Source: Hydractinia symbiolongicarpus
Taxonomy: Eukaryota; Cnidaria; Hydrozoa; Anthoathecata; Hydractiniidae
DNA: 60,000 nt
Direction: 5' to 3'
Assembly: GCF_029227915.1 (NCBI RefSeq)
Contig: NC_079881.1
Location: 12,439,501 to 12,499,500 of the forward strand
Part shown: positions 35,738-46,099 of the stretch, piece by piece
Position numbering within the stretch: position 1 is the first letter of the stretch
How the letters are laid out: each line of letters begins with the position of its first letter
Notes under the pieces: generated by a model
What the model saw: the letters and a program-made list of their open reading frames with translations, nothing else
What the model was told of the DNA's origin: nothing
Database searches by the model: none
Translations under genes and position numbers: made by a program

Positions 35738-37045
35738 CCGCGCCCGAAGGCGTAGGAAATTCTTTAAAACCGTCGTTTTTTCTTTCGGAGCATTTTTTGA
35801 GAAATAATCGACCCTGGGATTTCACGTTGGTCCGTCACAGATGTAAACTTCGTACCCAAGCTCCTTAACTACTGGGAAGTCTAGTATTGTGGGGCCGTAG
35901 ATTAGTGGTTATAGCTCTCGTACTCTGTGCGGGAGACCAGGGTTCGATTCCTCTTGACAGCTATTCAACATGGGCGAGTGAATGTTACTATAGCCCTGGG
36001 TTAACCCAAGCCATGTGAGGGAAATTGGGAAGATGGCACACTGTGTGGGCCGTTGGATGTTGCCGGGAGTTGTCTAGTAGAGCGCGGGCTCTAATTGGGT
36101 CTGCGTAGCTCAAAATGAGCATTAAATACTCTAGGACTCTCCATCTACGCCATGGCCCCTCCTGGAAATAATAGACAGGGTATATCCCTCGATATTTGTG
36201 AGGCTAGCTATGTAAAATATGCACATAATAATCTTGATTTTTGTCACCTAAATGTCATTTTAGGCCAAAATTGGTCCAAAAATTAGAACTACTTTATTTT
36301 CAACAAAATTTGGAACAGTTAGCAAATAAATTATGCTGAACATGATGGTGACATCAAAATTTTGATTTCTTCTTACCTAAATGTGATTTCAGGCCAAAAT
36401 TGGTACAAAAATTAAAACTACTTCATTTTTAACAAAATTTGGCACAGTAAACAAATAAAGTATGCTGAACATGATGGTGACATCAAAATTTTGATTTCTT
36501 GTTACCTAAATGTCATTTTAGGCCAAAATTGGTCCAAAAATTAAAACTACTTTATTTTTGACAAATTTTGGCACAATTAACAAAAAAAGTATGGTGAACA
36601 TGATGGTGACATCAAAATTTTGGTTTTTTGCCACCTTGAATGTCATTTTAGGCCAAAATTGGTCCAAAAATTAAAACTACTTCATTTTCAACAAAAATTG
36701 GCAAAGTTAACAAAAAAAGTATGCTGAACATAATGGTGACATCAAAATTTTGATTTTTTGTCAACTAATGTCGTTTAAGACCATAAACGTTTCAATCGCA
36801 AGACTTTCAACCATGAATGATAGGCTGTATTTTTTGTTAGCAATTTCTTTTAAAATGTGAGTTTATTATGACACGTTTCGTTTTGTTTGCGTTTGTTGTA
36901 AGATATAATGTCACTGATGGGCTTTATTTTCAGTGGTTCATGCACCAAACCCCTTCGAATGTTTGGCACAATAACACAACGAATTAGCAGGTTTTCATCA
37001 AATATTTTGGTAGTGCGCGGAAATTCTTAGAGCCCCCAGGGCTTC
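35738..37045. mobile_element. TIR-element copy B, inverted, end-truncated, carrying a SINE
   Basis: The reverse complement follows copy A (27280-28367) from about its position 27500 to 28295, including CTACCAAAATATTTGATGAA and the word CTACGCCTTCGGGCG with one change. It has about five of the ~127-bp units (36228-36780) against three in copy A. Both terminal ~200 bp, including the TIRs, are missing. It lies within the BEL/Pao coding sequence, and a SINE has inserted at about 35886-36228. Confidence 0.8.
35886..36228 (+). mobile_element. tRNA-derived SINE with conserved core
   Basis: The 5' head is tRNA-like: box A TAGATTAGTGG (35898-35908) and box B GGTTCGATTCC (35941-35951) are in normal spacing. 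A central block at 35998-36029 (with GCCATGTGAGGGAAATTGGG) is nearly identical to one in the SINE at 24829-25082, although heads and tails differ. The 3' boundary is judged only from where the host repeat resumes. Confidence 0.82.
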
Positions 37046-37609
37046 TTGTTGTATTGTTCATATTGGGTTGATGAGAATGAATAGAAGTGCTGTGAATTCT
37101 GATAAGAAGATTGAATCTCGGTGAAAACTTATAAATGGCAAGTCGTTTAGGAAGTTAAAAAATCTTTTCTGGGTAATATATACCTTAAGTATTTTATGCC
37201 AATCATAAAGTCAATGTCACCTCCAATTGATTTTGGTACAGTAGGAAAGTTATTGGAATTATTACCAGCGGCTTTGTAACCAACAAATAAATTATTTAAT
37301 ACTGCTCGGTATGTAGGAATAGTCGATGTGATTCTTTCTAAACAAAAACCAGACTTTTTTGCTACATTCCCATCAAAAGTAGTCAGTTTCATTGCATAAA
37401 TTTCATATGGTGTTTCAGTTGAAACATCCCTAACTTTTCCTATTTCGATTGGTCCAGAAAAATCGTGTGTAGCGTTGTTACCAATTCTCTGCACAGCTGA
37501 ATATCTAGAGAGAAAAATCACCGATTGATTATCTACCTTGATATTCTGTAACATGTATATGGCACTATTGTCTACTGAAGAATGGTGGATTTTGGACTGT
37601 GATGACAAA

Positions 37610-38760
37610 TTAATTTGACTAACAGGTTATGTTGTATCTGGTTGTTGTTTTTTTGGTCAGAATTGAAATGCAAATAACTTGGAAAGGAGGCTTTTCCATG
37701 GCAAATTTATCAATTTTTTTCATTATAAAGTTGTCTTTACAATGATCAAATAACAAGGAAATGAGGCTACAGTTTTACTACGCTACATACAATGCACAGT
37801 CAAACCCTTATAGGTATGAAATTGTTTGTATTATACATGATGTGGCAACCATCGTATAGGAACCGCACTGTAGCTACATATTAACCCATCTAGTAAAAGT
37901 GATCAACTTTACACAGAGGTTCAGTTACGCAAAGGCATCAGGTCTGCAAATTATTATGGAAAATTTGAATATAGTGGTAGGAGCTATGTGTTGTAAACCA
38001 ACGTTAAGGGTGAAACTTTTTTTTAACAACTAGGTGCTAAATTTGGTGTGTTAAGCGACCTAAGGGCTGTTGTATTGCAGTAAAATCAAATCTATAATGT
38101 ATATTTATAAAATATAAGCTTTGAATATGAAAATTAAGCACCCCAACCACTACCCTAATTAGAGGGTACCCCATGTTTTCAATTATTCCTGGCATGCATT
38201 TGTTAACTCTGGCTGACATAAACTTTTTAGAGAGATCCAGGTAGAAAATGAATTAGACTTCATAGAGCTTAAGAGTCTTTTTTTTTAAAAAGTTCTTTTC
38301 ATTATTAAGATATTTGCATTTAAATATTTTTAGATATATATATATATATAATTATGCGGCATCTATTTTGACATTTTTTGTCATAAGTTTTGGACCTGTT
38401 AAGGGATGTGCACTTAAACGTTGTCAATGTAAACCAATGCCGTAGTTTCATTTAAAAATGTGCTCATCCACATTTTTTTTCGTATTTTGCACAATTTTGG
38501 AAGTTTTATCTGCAAACTTCAATTCAACAATCTTTTCTTCGGTAAACAATTTCTTCCCTTTTTGAAACTAGTTTTTTTTTACGTTTCACGCTGGGTATGC
38601 TGTAAATCAATTATTTAGCATGTAGTAAGTTATCACACTCAGCTCATGAAATGTATAAATTACTAGTCAGTAGTCCATGGGTAAGTAGACTGATTTACTT
38701 GTCCCTTTTGTTCTGCTAGCCTAACCTGTTTATTCTATTGTGTAACCATTCCATGAATAT
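37610..38760. other. intergenic stretch upstream of PCGF3/5
   Basis: No coding sequence recognised; includes a (TA)n run near 38333-38350. Promoter elements could not be assigned. Confidence 0.4.
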
Positions 38761-38826
38761 AAAATGACGCAAAAACAGATGAAGGGTATTAATATAGATG
38801 AAAATCTTTTTTTGTCATTTAGAGCA

Positions 38827-39582
38827 ATGTCATCAAGTTTAAAAATAAAAGAATTAAATGAAAATTTTATATGTATCATTTGCAATGGTTATCTTATTCG
38901 ACCAGTTGCCATAACAGAGTGCTTGCATTATTTTTGTCGCAGCTGCATTGTAAAGTATTTAGAGACAACATCTGAATACAAGTGTCCATTTTGCGAAACA
39001 CTTATTCATGAGACCAACCCATGGGATATGTTAAGGGAAGATAAAAAATTGGAGTACATAATATATAAGCTTGTTCCAGGTCTTGCCCAAAATGAAAAGA
39101 AACGGCGAAAACTTTTTTATTCGCGGAAAGGTATGGAAGATCCTGATGAAAACGATACCGACTCTAATCTGAACTTGTGCATTCAAGAAGCTGCTGGAAG
39201 TACAAAGAATGACAAAGAGGAGCAAAAAGAATCTGAGCAGCCTCAAGATTGTCAGAAACAAGTATTTCTTGATTCCTCGCAAATTGGATTATGTTTGAAT
39301 TATATGGAACCGGAGGGAAAAGAAAAGAAAGACAAGTCAGACAGCAATTTTCGAAGACTTGAGAAGCCATATTTGCGTACTTCTTCTCACATCACTGTTG
39401 CTCAACTAAAAAAGTTTCTCCGTAAAAAATTAACCTGTTCCTCGTCATTGGATATTGATATATTTTGCAATGGTGAATTAATGGGCAGACATCATACGTT
39501 AGAGTTTATTTATATGACAAGATGGCGGTATAAGGAGGGTGTTTTAACATTAGATTATCGTCCCAAAGTAGAGTTATCGTGA
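38827..39582 (+). CDS. PCGF3: PCGF3/5-type Polycomb group RING finger protein
   Basis: A RING1-partner subunit of a non-canonical Polycomb repressive complex 1, nuclear, which supports H2A ubiquitination. The RING is at about residues 16-57: CIICNGYLIRPVAITECLHY, then FCRSCIVKYL and CPFC, a complete C3HC4 set. KLVPGL and FYSRKGME follow, then a variable acidic/charged middle, then a RAWUL domain (about 165-250: TVAQLKKFLRKKL, IDIFCNGELMGRHHTLEFIY, LTLDYRPKVEL). The domain order and the FY-RKGME and DYRPK motifs fit PCGF3/5 better than PCGF1, 2, 4 or 6; the symbol stands for the PCGF3/5 ancestor. I prefer the ATG at 38827 over the upstream in-frame ATG (38764): a T-rich acceptor (TTTTTTGTCATTTAG) ends four bases before it, and the 251-aa product starts as the family does. 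The coding region is a single exon. Confidence 0.93.
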   Translation: MSSSLKIKELNENFICIICNGYLIRPVAITECLHYFCRSCIVKYLETTSEYKCPFCETLIHETNPWDMLREDKKLEYIIYKLVPGLAQNEKKRRKLFYSRKGMEDPDENDTDSNLNLCIQEAAGSTKNDKEEQKESEQPQDCQKQVFLDSSQIGLCLNYMEPEGKEKKDKSDSNFRRLEKPYLRTSSHITVAQLKKFLRKKLTCSSSLDIDIFCNGELMGRHHTLEFIYMTRWRYKEGVLTLDYRPKVELS

Positions 39583-40526
39583 GCGTGTATACAAAGGCAT
39601 AATATTGCCATTAAATCTGTGTAATTATTATTTTCTATATGTGCAAAACTCTTTTTCTCAGTGATTTTTTTCTTTTTTTTTCTGATTTTCTGAATTTATT
39701 TTTCAGACAGATTTCAGGATACCAAAATGTAACAATAATTAAGTTATTTGGTTATTGTTTTTTTTTAATTGTAAAGGTAAAATATTCTTTACACAAACCA
39801 GTTTACAGTTTTTTTCTGAACCACGTTGTATCATTCTTCATACTTTTTGCAGTTATTTAGTATATCTGAGGACTTTTCCTTGACAACAGACTAAGCAGTT
39901 GTGGTTTTTTATATCTGTCACGTGTGTGACAAACATTTTTAATTATGAATTATTGTCCACTTTCTTGTTGAATACGTTTTACTATAATGCATTTAATTCG
40001 GCACCTGATAGAATGGCTGCTTATTATAAGAAGGGTATTGAAGGGGGCTTATTCGTTTTACAAGGTCAAGATGCGCCTAACAATATTCGAGAAAGTTTCT
40101 TATACTTTAGTGTAAAATATAGCGAATGGTCCTATTTAAGAACTTTATAGATTAAAAAAAAAATTATTTTTGCGAATTTATTAGATTTTAAAATCGGCGA
40201 ATTTTTTATAAGTCTCCAAAGGAATTTTTGCAAAATTTCATCCATTCAATTGAATATTAAGATGTGTCTCAGATGTGTTTGCGTTTAGATCAGGCGCAAA
40301 ACATGATATTTAAACTCGATTTTACTATTAGCCAATCAAATACTGACATGTCAATTCGCGCAACTTGCTAAAATTTCTGATTGTAAAGATCCTAAAATTT
40401 AAAATTTCAAACATCTTTTCAACGTGAGTGTTTACTTAAAGGGTATAGGTGCTTAATCAGTGCATTGTGAATACCAGATACCTTCATGCAACTATATGTT
40501 ATGTGTACATGTATTTCAGAGAAAAA

Positions 40527-41291
40527 ATGAGTTGGCTACCGTTCCGAAAGCATCCCAAAAAAGCTATTGCTGAGTTAATTGGTGATAATGAATTTGACTT
40601 ACAAGTTCAAAAGTTTGCTAAAATCGAAGCGAACACTCGTAAAATGTACAAAGATGTAAAGCACAACGTTGAAGATAACTCAGGACTTCTGAAAGCACAA
40701 CAAAAGCTTGCTCAAGAATTAACAACAAACGCCAATGCGGTGGAGGGTGAGTTAGCTTTGAATTCAGTGACAGAAAATATACAACGAACTCTTTTGAAAC
40801 AAGCAGAATGCCAAACAGAACTTAACTCGAACATTCGTAAAGCTGTTATTGAGCCTATGAAAAAATTTAGTGGAAATTTTAATTCTATAAACAGTGCAAT
40901 CAAAAGACGCGAACAGAGCTTGCAGGATTATACTAAGTACTTGAATCGACGTGAAAAATTTATCGAGAAAGATGGACAACCGCAATCTGGTAAATTCGAC
41001 GCAAACGAACGATACCTAGCTTTAGCGAAAGCTGATTTTGAGCGCAGAAATACAAAGCTACTGCAAGAACTTCCAAAGTTTCATGAGTGCAGATTGACTT
41101 ACTTCGATCCGTGTTTAGAAGGGTTGATAAAATCGCAGTATTCGTATTATAAGCAAACACGTGATATATTTGAAGAACTATCTGAAAAAGTGGATTGTCC
41201 AACTGAGCAATGGACAGATGAACAGTACAAAGAAGAAACTAGAAGACGCCTAAATGAAATCAAGGCTTTATCTATTGTTGCAGAAAAATAG
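40527..41291 (+). CDS. BIN3: BIN3, N-BAR domain protein
   Basis: Bridging integrator 3 is an N-BAR protein without SH3 that bends membranes and affects actin and cytokinesis. The 254-aa product equals the family length and starts MSWLPFRKHPKK, as BIN3 does. Conserved stretches: KFAKIEANTRKMYKDVK (first helix), VIEPMKKF, FNSINSAIKRREQSLQDY, ELPKFHECRLTYFDPCLEGL, and the terminal LNEIKALSIVAEK. The frame opens 26 codons earlier (40449), but GTATTTCAG lies five bases before the chosen ATG, so the upstream part is probably intron or outron. No coding introns are seen. It lies 944 bp after the PCGF stop, same strand. Confidence 0.95.
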   Translation: MSWLPFRKHPKKAIAELIGDNEFDLQVQKFAKIEANTRKMYKDVKHNVEDNSGLLKAQQKLAQELTTNANAVEGELALNSVTENIQRTLLKQAECQTELNSNIRKAVIEPMKKFSGNFNSINSAIKRREQSLQDYTKYLNRREKFIEKDGQPQSGKFDANERYLALAKADFERRNTKLLQELPKFHECRLTYFDPCLEGLIKSQYSYYKQTRDIFEELSEKVDCPTEQWTDEQYKEETRRRLNEIKALSIVAEK

Positions 41292-42256
41292 TTCTATCTT
41301 CAGAGCAGCAAATCAAAACTTGAAAATGATAATTTTTGCGAGTATTAAATGGCACGATTGAGAATGTAATATTTTCCGTGTCTTTTAAAAAACCTTACAT
41401 AGAAAACATAAAAAACCGTAAAAGAGCCTCTTTGGAACCGCAAAAAAAACAAGGAAAAAACGTAAACGGAAAAATACACAGAAAACGCATGGTAGCTATT
41501 TAGTGCTCGCAAAAATGAATTACCTTGGTAACGAATTTTATAAATTTGACATTTTTTTTGTAAAAACTTGTAACCCAACTTCTTGTATTGTATTGCATCA
41601 CGCAGACCTTGCTTTTTTGTACAAATTCGTAAATGGGTTTTGCGCCATTATTGCACAGGACCGATAAATTGTTTGTGACGGTGGAGAGGCTAATATAGTG
41701 ACTCAGCCATTCTCAGTGTTGAGAAAATTGTGTTTTTGAAGCCAAAGCTATATAAAACAGCGAGGAAAGCTCCTCGTCCCAACCGGATTCATCGGCCCTG
41801 TTTCCTAGCTTATAATTCACCATAAAGCTCTGCTATGGCTATGGTTTTCACAGAAGCGAATCTATATTACAATACCCGTATACGTCTGTCCGTCTGTCTG
41901 TCACGCAAAATGGTAGCTAAGCTGCGCAAGTAGCAAGACACACGCAATGAGGTATAAAAAGGACGGGCAAACCCGTTTTTTAGTTTTATTTTAGAATTAC
42001 ATAAAATGTACTAATTTATTCAAGCATTTCGAATTTAGAATAAGCCTTTGTTGAATTCAAATCTCGAATTTAAAATATAAATTGATCATTTTCAGTATAT
42101 TTATCTATTAATTTTTTTTATCCTTATCAATAAAGAGGCGTTGCGTACTAGTTTTGTTTTTGGCAGTTAACTATAAAAACTGTGTTATATGTAAATAATA
42201 ATAATTTCTTTCAGGAAATATTATTAAAAAATTTGATACGGTGATATTTGGTTTAA

Positions 42257-44203
42257 ATGTCTTCCTTAACATTCAAGTTGAAAAAAAGAAAATCAGTGAC
42301 ATCCAAATATTTCTCATCGAAAAAAACGAAGCATTCGTCATACGAAAACTCGTCGTCAACTAGAAATGAAGTTGTAAAACATGAGCAAGACACAGGCAGT
42401 AGATGTGACGGAAGTAGTGCTGTGAGTTGTGACAAACTCGTTTATAAAACTGACAGTACTGAATGTAAGAAGAAGAAAAGTCAGCAACATCACCATTTCA
42501 TTGTAAACGACACCATTGAATGGAAACCTTCTCTAAACGATACCGAAAACAGCGAAGCTCTTTCAGAGAATCTGAAGATTCCACGGCAGTTATCTCGAAC
42601 GGATTTTCAAAAAACTGGAATACCTTTGAGCAAGTATTTACTAGGTAAAATATTAGTGCGCAAATCCAATAATCAAATATTAAGCGGACGGATAGTAGAA
42701 ACGGAAGCTTATCTGGGTGAACCTGATAAAGCCTGTCACGCTTATGGCGGGAAGAAAACAGAACGAACGAAGACAATGTATATGGCGGAAGGAACTGCGT
42801 ATGTGTACTCTATATATGGAATGTATCATTGCCTGAATATATCAAGTTCTGATCCGGGTGGATGTACTTTAATACGAGCTTTAGAACCTTTGAAAGGTAC
42901 GTGCATGCTATGCCAACTTTTTTTCCAACTTTTTATATTTAGTTAGAGAATGTGCAAATTTATCAATTGGCTTGTGATTAGTAAAAACATTTTTTCTTTG
43001 AAATTCAAATTCTTTAGTAAACTGAATTATGGTTATACTTTTCATGTGTGTTTTATAAGAAGCGAATTGTTCTTACTTTTGCAAGTCTTAATTGTTAGCA
43101 AATTTATACTGAGTATTAACATAGCTACTAGTTTTTGCACTGAGTATTAACATGCCTACTAGTTTTTGCACTGATTATTGACATAGCTACTAGTTTTTGC
43201 ACGTATTAATAATTGGCGCTACTGATGTGGAGTGTATTTTGACTGTTTAACCTAGCAAGAATTGAGCATAATTTGACGCGTATTACTTTTTGCGCAAGAT
43301 CATATAAACAGATTTTTCTTCCTAAATCTGTTTTAATAAAAAAGGAAAAAGGTGGTTAATTTCAACGGATGAAGTACATTAAGAACTAAAATTTTTGGCG
43401 GAAAAACTTTCGAACACAATTTTTTATTTTAGCGGAAAAATTTTCAAACAAGATTTATAAAGTCAAAAAATGTGTGGTTAAGTTTTTCGAACGAATTTTA
43501 ACTAAATTTCATAAGTAATGATTACGGGGAATGACACAAAAAGAAGGCTAGAAGCATTTAAAGTGTACATATATTCAATCAAGATCTAAAAAAGAGGTCT
43601 TCAGCCTCGGCCAAATGAGAAAAATAACGAAAATAATAAGTTCAAAAACTGTAGTTTTTATTGATTTTCTGATTAGCCTATATATAATTTCCATGCACTG
43701 TTCCTTTTTTTTTCCGTCCAAAAATTTTCGTTTCTAATGTATTCCCTGAAATTACTTGAAAATTTCGGTTTCCGCGCGAATTTATATTTAAATGCGCAAA
43801 AATTAATACGCACGGAAAATACTCCGAAGGCTAATTAAGCGAACCTCTCGATACGTCAGGAATGGATGCTATGCTGAAGAAGCGGTCTGCCAAACGTAAA
43901 GACACGTCGCCAGCTTTGAAGGATCACGAGCTTTGCAATGGGCCTTCCAAATTGTGTGTAGCGCTGGATATAACAAAACAAAATTTAAATGCTGTTGACA
44001 TGGGAAAGTCTTCTGTGTTTTATCTTCTCGATGAAGGTGTTATTATTAACGATAACAAAATTGTAACATGTAAGCGAATTGGGATTGATGGTTACGGCGC
44101 AGAATGGGCTTCGAAACCGTATCGTTTTTACGTGCTGAACAATAAGAGTGTGAGTGTTCGAAATAAAGAAGCGGAAAACAAAGACTGCGACAGTGATATA
44201 TAA
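42257..44203 (+). CDS. MPG: MPG, alkyladenine (N-methylpurine) DNA glycosylase, two exons
   Basis: Removes alkylated purines and hypoxanthine in nuclear base-excision repair. Exon 1 is 42257-42896 (donor GTACGTG) and exon 2 is 43860-44203 (acceptor TACGTCAG), joining in phase as EPLKGMDAM to give 327 aa. The first ~115 residues are basic and low-complexity, as in mammals. The catalytic fold follows: RIVETEAYLG (general-base Glu and stacking Tyr), CHAYGG (His), YVYSIYGMYHCLNISS (intercalating Tyr and Asn) and RALEPL (Arg). Exon 2 has LCNGPSKLCVALDI and EWASKPYRFYV. A splice acceptor (AATTTCTTTCAG) lies about 40 bases before the ATG, and an AATAAA signal is at 44239-44244. The intron holds a 31-bp triple repeat. 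Confidence 0.96.
43108..43200. repeat. 31-bp tandem repeat, three copies, in MPG intron
   Basis: Three exact-length units (43108-43138, 43139-43169, 43170-43200) begin ACTGAGTATTAACAT and end CTACTAGTTTTTGC, with only a few changes between them. Confidence 0.95.
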
Positions 44204-44238
44204 AAATACAATCCCGAATATGTTTGCTTTCTTCGTGC

Positions 44239-44244
44239 AATAAA
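44239..44244 (+). promoter_or_regulatory. MPG polyadenylation signal AATAAA
   Basis: A canonical hexamer 35 bases after the MPG stop codon, the only close one on this strand. Assignment rests on position. Confidence 0.6.
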
Positions 44245-44655
44245 AGATGCAGTTTTTCGTCCACCGGTGTATTCACAAAATTCAACTAGCGATTTTAAGG
44301 CGATGCTAGGATTTTAAACTCAAATTTTTCTTGTGTTTGCATTTCTATTATCCGCCGAAATCGTTTTGTGGGTAAAAAAATTGAAAATTTCTCAGGATTT
44401 TGGTGTGGCTTTAACTATTAGCATGGAAAACATGTAAATATATTACAATATGATTTGTTAAAAAAATTTATGTGTTTAACTTTTATTTCCATGATCGACT
44501 AATCATTGGGATGTATGTGCGCTGTTTGGTTATACCAATACCAAACTTAATTCGTACACTATGAAACAATAATATCTAAAAAAGGTTAGTACTGGTGCCG
44601 ACAGAGTATTTCGTAATCAATAAATTTTAAAGAATCCTAACCACTCAATTTTTAG

Positions 44656-46095
44656 GCAATGGACCATCCTACGCATTCCTTTTTTAGAGACAATGGACTA
44701 TCCTACGCATTCCTTTTTATAGACAATGCACCATCTTAAGCAGTACTTTTTATAGACAATGCACCATCTTAAGCAGTACTTTTTATAGACAATGGACTAT
44801 CTTAAGTAATACTTTTTTTATAAAAAATGGATCATCCTTAGCAGTACTTTTTGATAGACAATGGATCATTCTAAGCAGTACTATTTTATAGACAATGGAT
44901 CGTTCTAAGCAGTTCTTTTTTATAAACAAAGGAGCATTCTAAGCAATACTTTTTTTATAGAAAATGGATCGTCTTAAGCAGTTCTTTTTTATAGACAAAG
45001 GAGCATTCTAAGCAGTACTTTTTTATAGAAAATGGATCATCTTAACCCTATTTGATATGGGCTTTTTTGACCCTTGTAAGTATGGGGGGGGGATAAAGTG
45101 CCCGCGGGCTGTATCTTTGTTCGGTTTGGTTTTAAGTGATGAAACTTGGCACAAAGAAGCATCAATATGTTGTGACTTAATTAGTGACAAAATATTTAGG
45201 TTGACATGTCATCACAGGAAGTGGTGACGTCATAATGAGACAATGGTTGAAGAAAATGTCTTTCTTGGAAATTCTCTTTTTTATCTTTTTTAAAACTATT
45301 TACAGTACTAGTCATTAAAAAAGTAATATAAGAATGTAAGATATTAATAGAAACATTAACAGGTGGTATAAAGACAAAGGATTTCTCTAAGTAGAAAATG
45401 GAAATCGATCAAAATCTTTAAGAATTTTTTTGAAAAACATATATTTGAGAACCTTAGTGTTAGTACCTGTCATGGAATAAAACTTTGTATATCTATTAGC
45501 ACTTACGTCAGTAGCTACTCAATAAAGACAATTTGGATTGACATGGGACAAAATGACCTATGGCGTTATCATATGACAATAGAGAAATAGGAAATTACAA
45601 ACATTCTGGTCTGTAAATTACCAATATTCCGGTCTGCAAATTACACAGTGTGCATGTCATAATGCATGATGACCTTTTGTGACTATCACATACATAATCC
45701 CATATTCATACAACTGGTTAGTTTAGAAAGCATTTGTTTTTAGCACTACAATAAAAAAGTTGATATGACCACCTGTTAAAAAGGACAAAGTGACATTGAC
45801 AGGACAATTTTTGGAAATATTTTTTTTTTCCGAAAGTCCAATAAAATTTAGGAAAAGTCACAAAATTTCAGGTAATTTCATCCAGTATTTAAAAGTTATT
45901 AGACTTTGAAAATGCCGCCGGCACTTTCAGCCCTCCCCCCATACCAAATAGGGCTAAGCAGTACTTCTTTATAGACAATGGATCAGTAGCAGTACTTTTT
46001 TATAAAAAATTGATTATCCTAAGCAGTACTTTTTTATAGACAATGGAGCATTCTAAGCAGTACTTTTTTTGATGGACAATGGATAATCCTAAAAG
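44656..46095. repeat. minisatellite of ~36-bp unit, interrupted by a MITE
   Basis: About twelve units before 45045 and four after 45954. The unit consensus includes ATAGACAATGGATCAT, CTTAAGCAGTACTTTTTT. Units vary in T-run length and a few bases. The array lies between the convergent MPG and NUBP1 genes. Many units hold a TTAA, the target used by the element that split the array. Confidence 0.92.
45046..45953. mobile_element. piggyBac-like MITE in the minisatellite
   Basis: The 908-bp element starts CCCTATTTGATATGGG; its end is the inverted match with one change (CCCTATTTGGTATGGG when reversed). A second shared inverted word ends in AAAGTGCC and a GC-rich triplet. It is flanked by TTAA (45042-45045) and CTAA (45954-45957), the latter probably a mutated duplication. 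CCC ends with TTAA duplication are typical of piggyBac. There is no coding capacity. Confidence 0.78.
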
Positions 46096-46099
46096 CAGA

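Larger units (their letters stand above)
34600..37608 (-). pseudogene. BEL/Pao LTR-retroelement polyprotein fragments
   Basis: Three pieces lie in polyprotein order on the minus strand. 37608-37147 has the protease/DUF1758-like region (VPKSIGGDIDFMIGIKYLRY). 35698-35459 has CRHCGDCKHNE, the linker before RT. About 34990-34620 has LDPNKIPQVTIAKTLNYGVK, then SSGNQAERGLRETARKAKEE and a SISWSKRWYTEND-like end, which matches the BEL/Pao RT thumb/connection region. The core of RT between 35459 and 34990 is degraded (stops, shifts; VDDCIF remains). The sequence is split by the repeat element at 35738-37045. No LTRs were found. Confidence 0.75.

Noticed and set aside
35891-35960. Possible tRNA gene
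   Set aside because: Box A and B are well formed, but the acceptor stem does not close and the sequence continues into a SINE body with a core shared by another SINE; it is a tRNA-derived SINE head.
38764-38826. Upstream in-frame extension of PCGF3/5
   Set aside because: A T-rich acceptor ends just before the ATG at 38827, and the family N-terminus matches that start.
40449-40526. Upstream in-frame extension of BIN3
   Set aside because: The family starts at MSWLPF, and a splice acceptor sits between the extension and that Met.
44656-45041. Regular short repeats resembling a CRISPR array
   Set aside because: Units are contiguous and diverged with no unique spacers, in an animal genome; it is a minisatellite.
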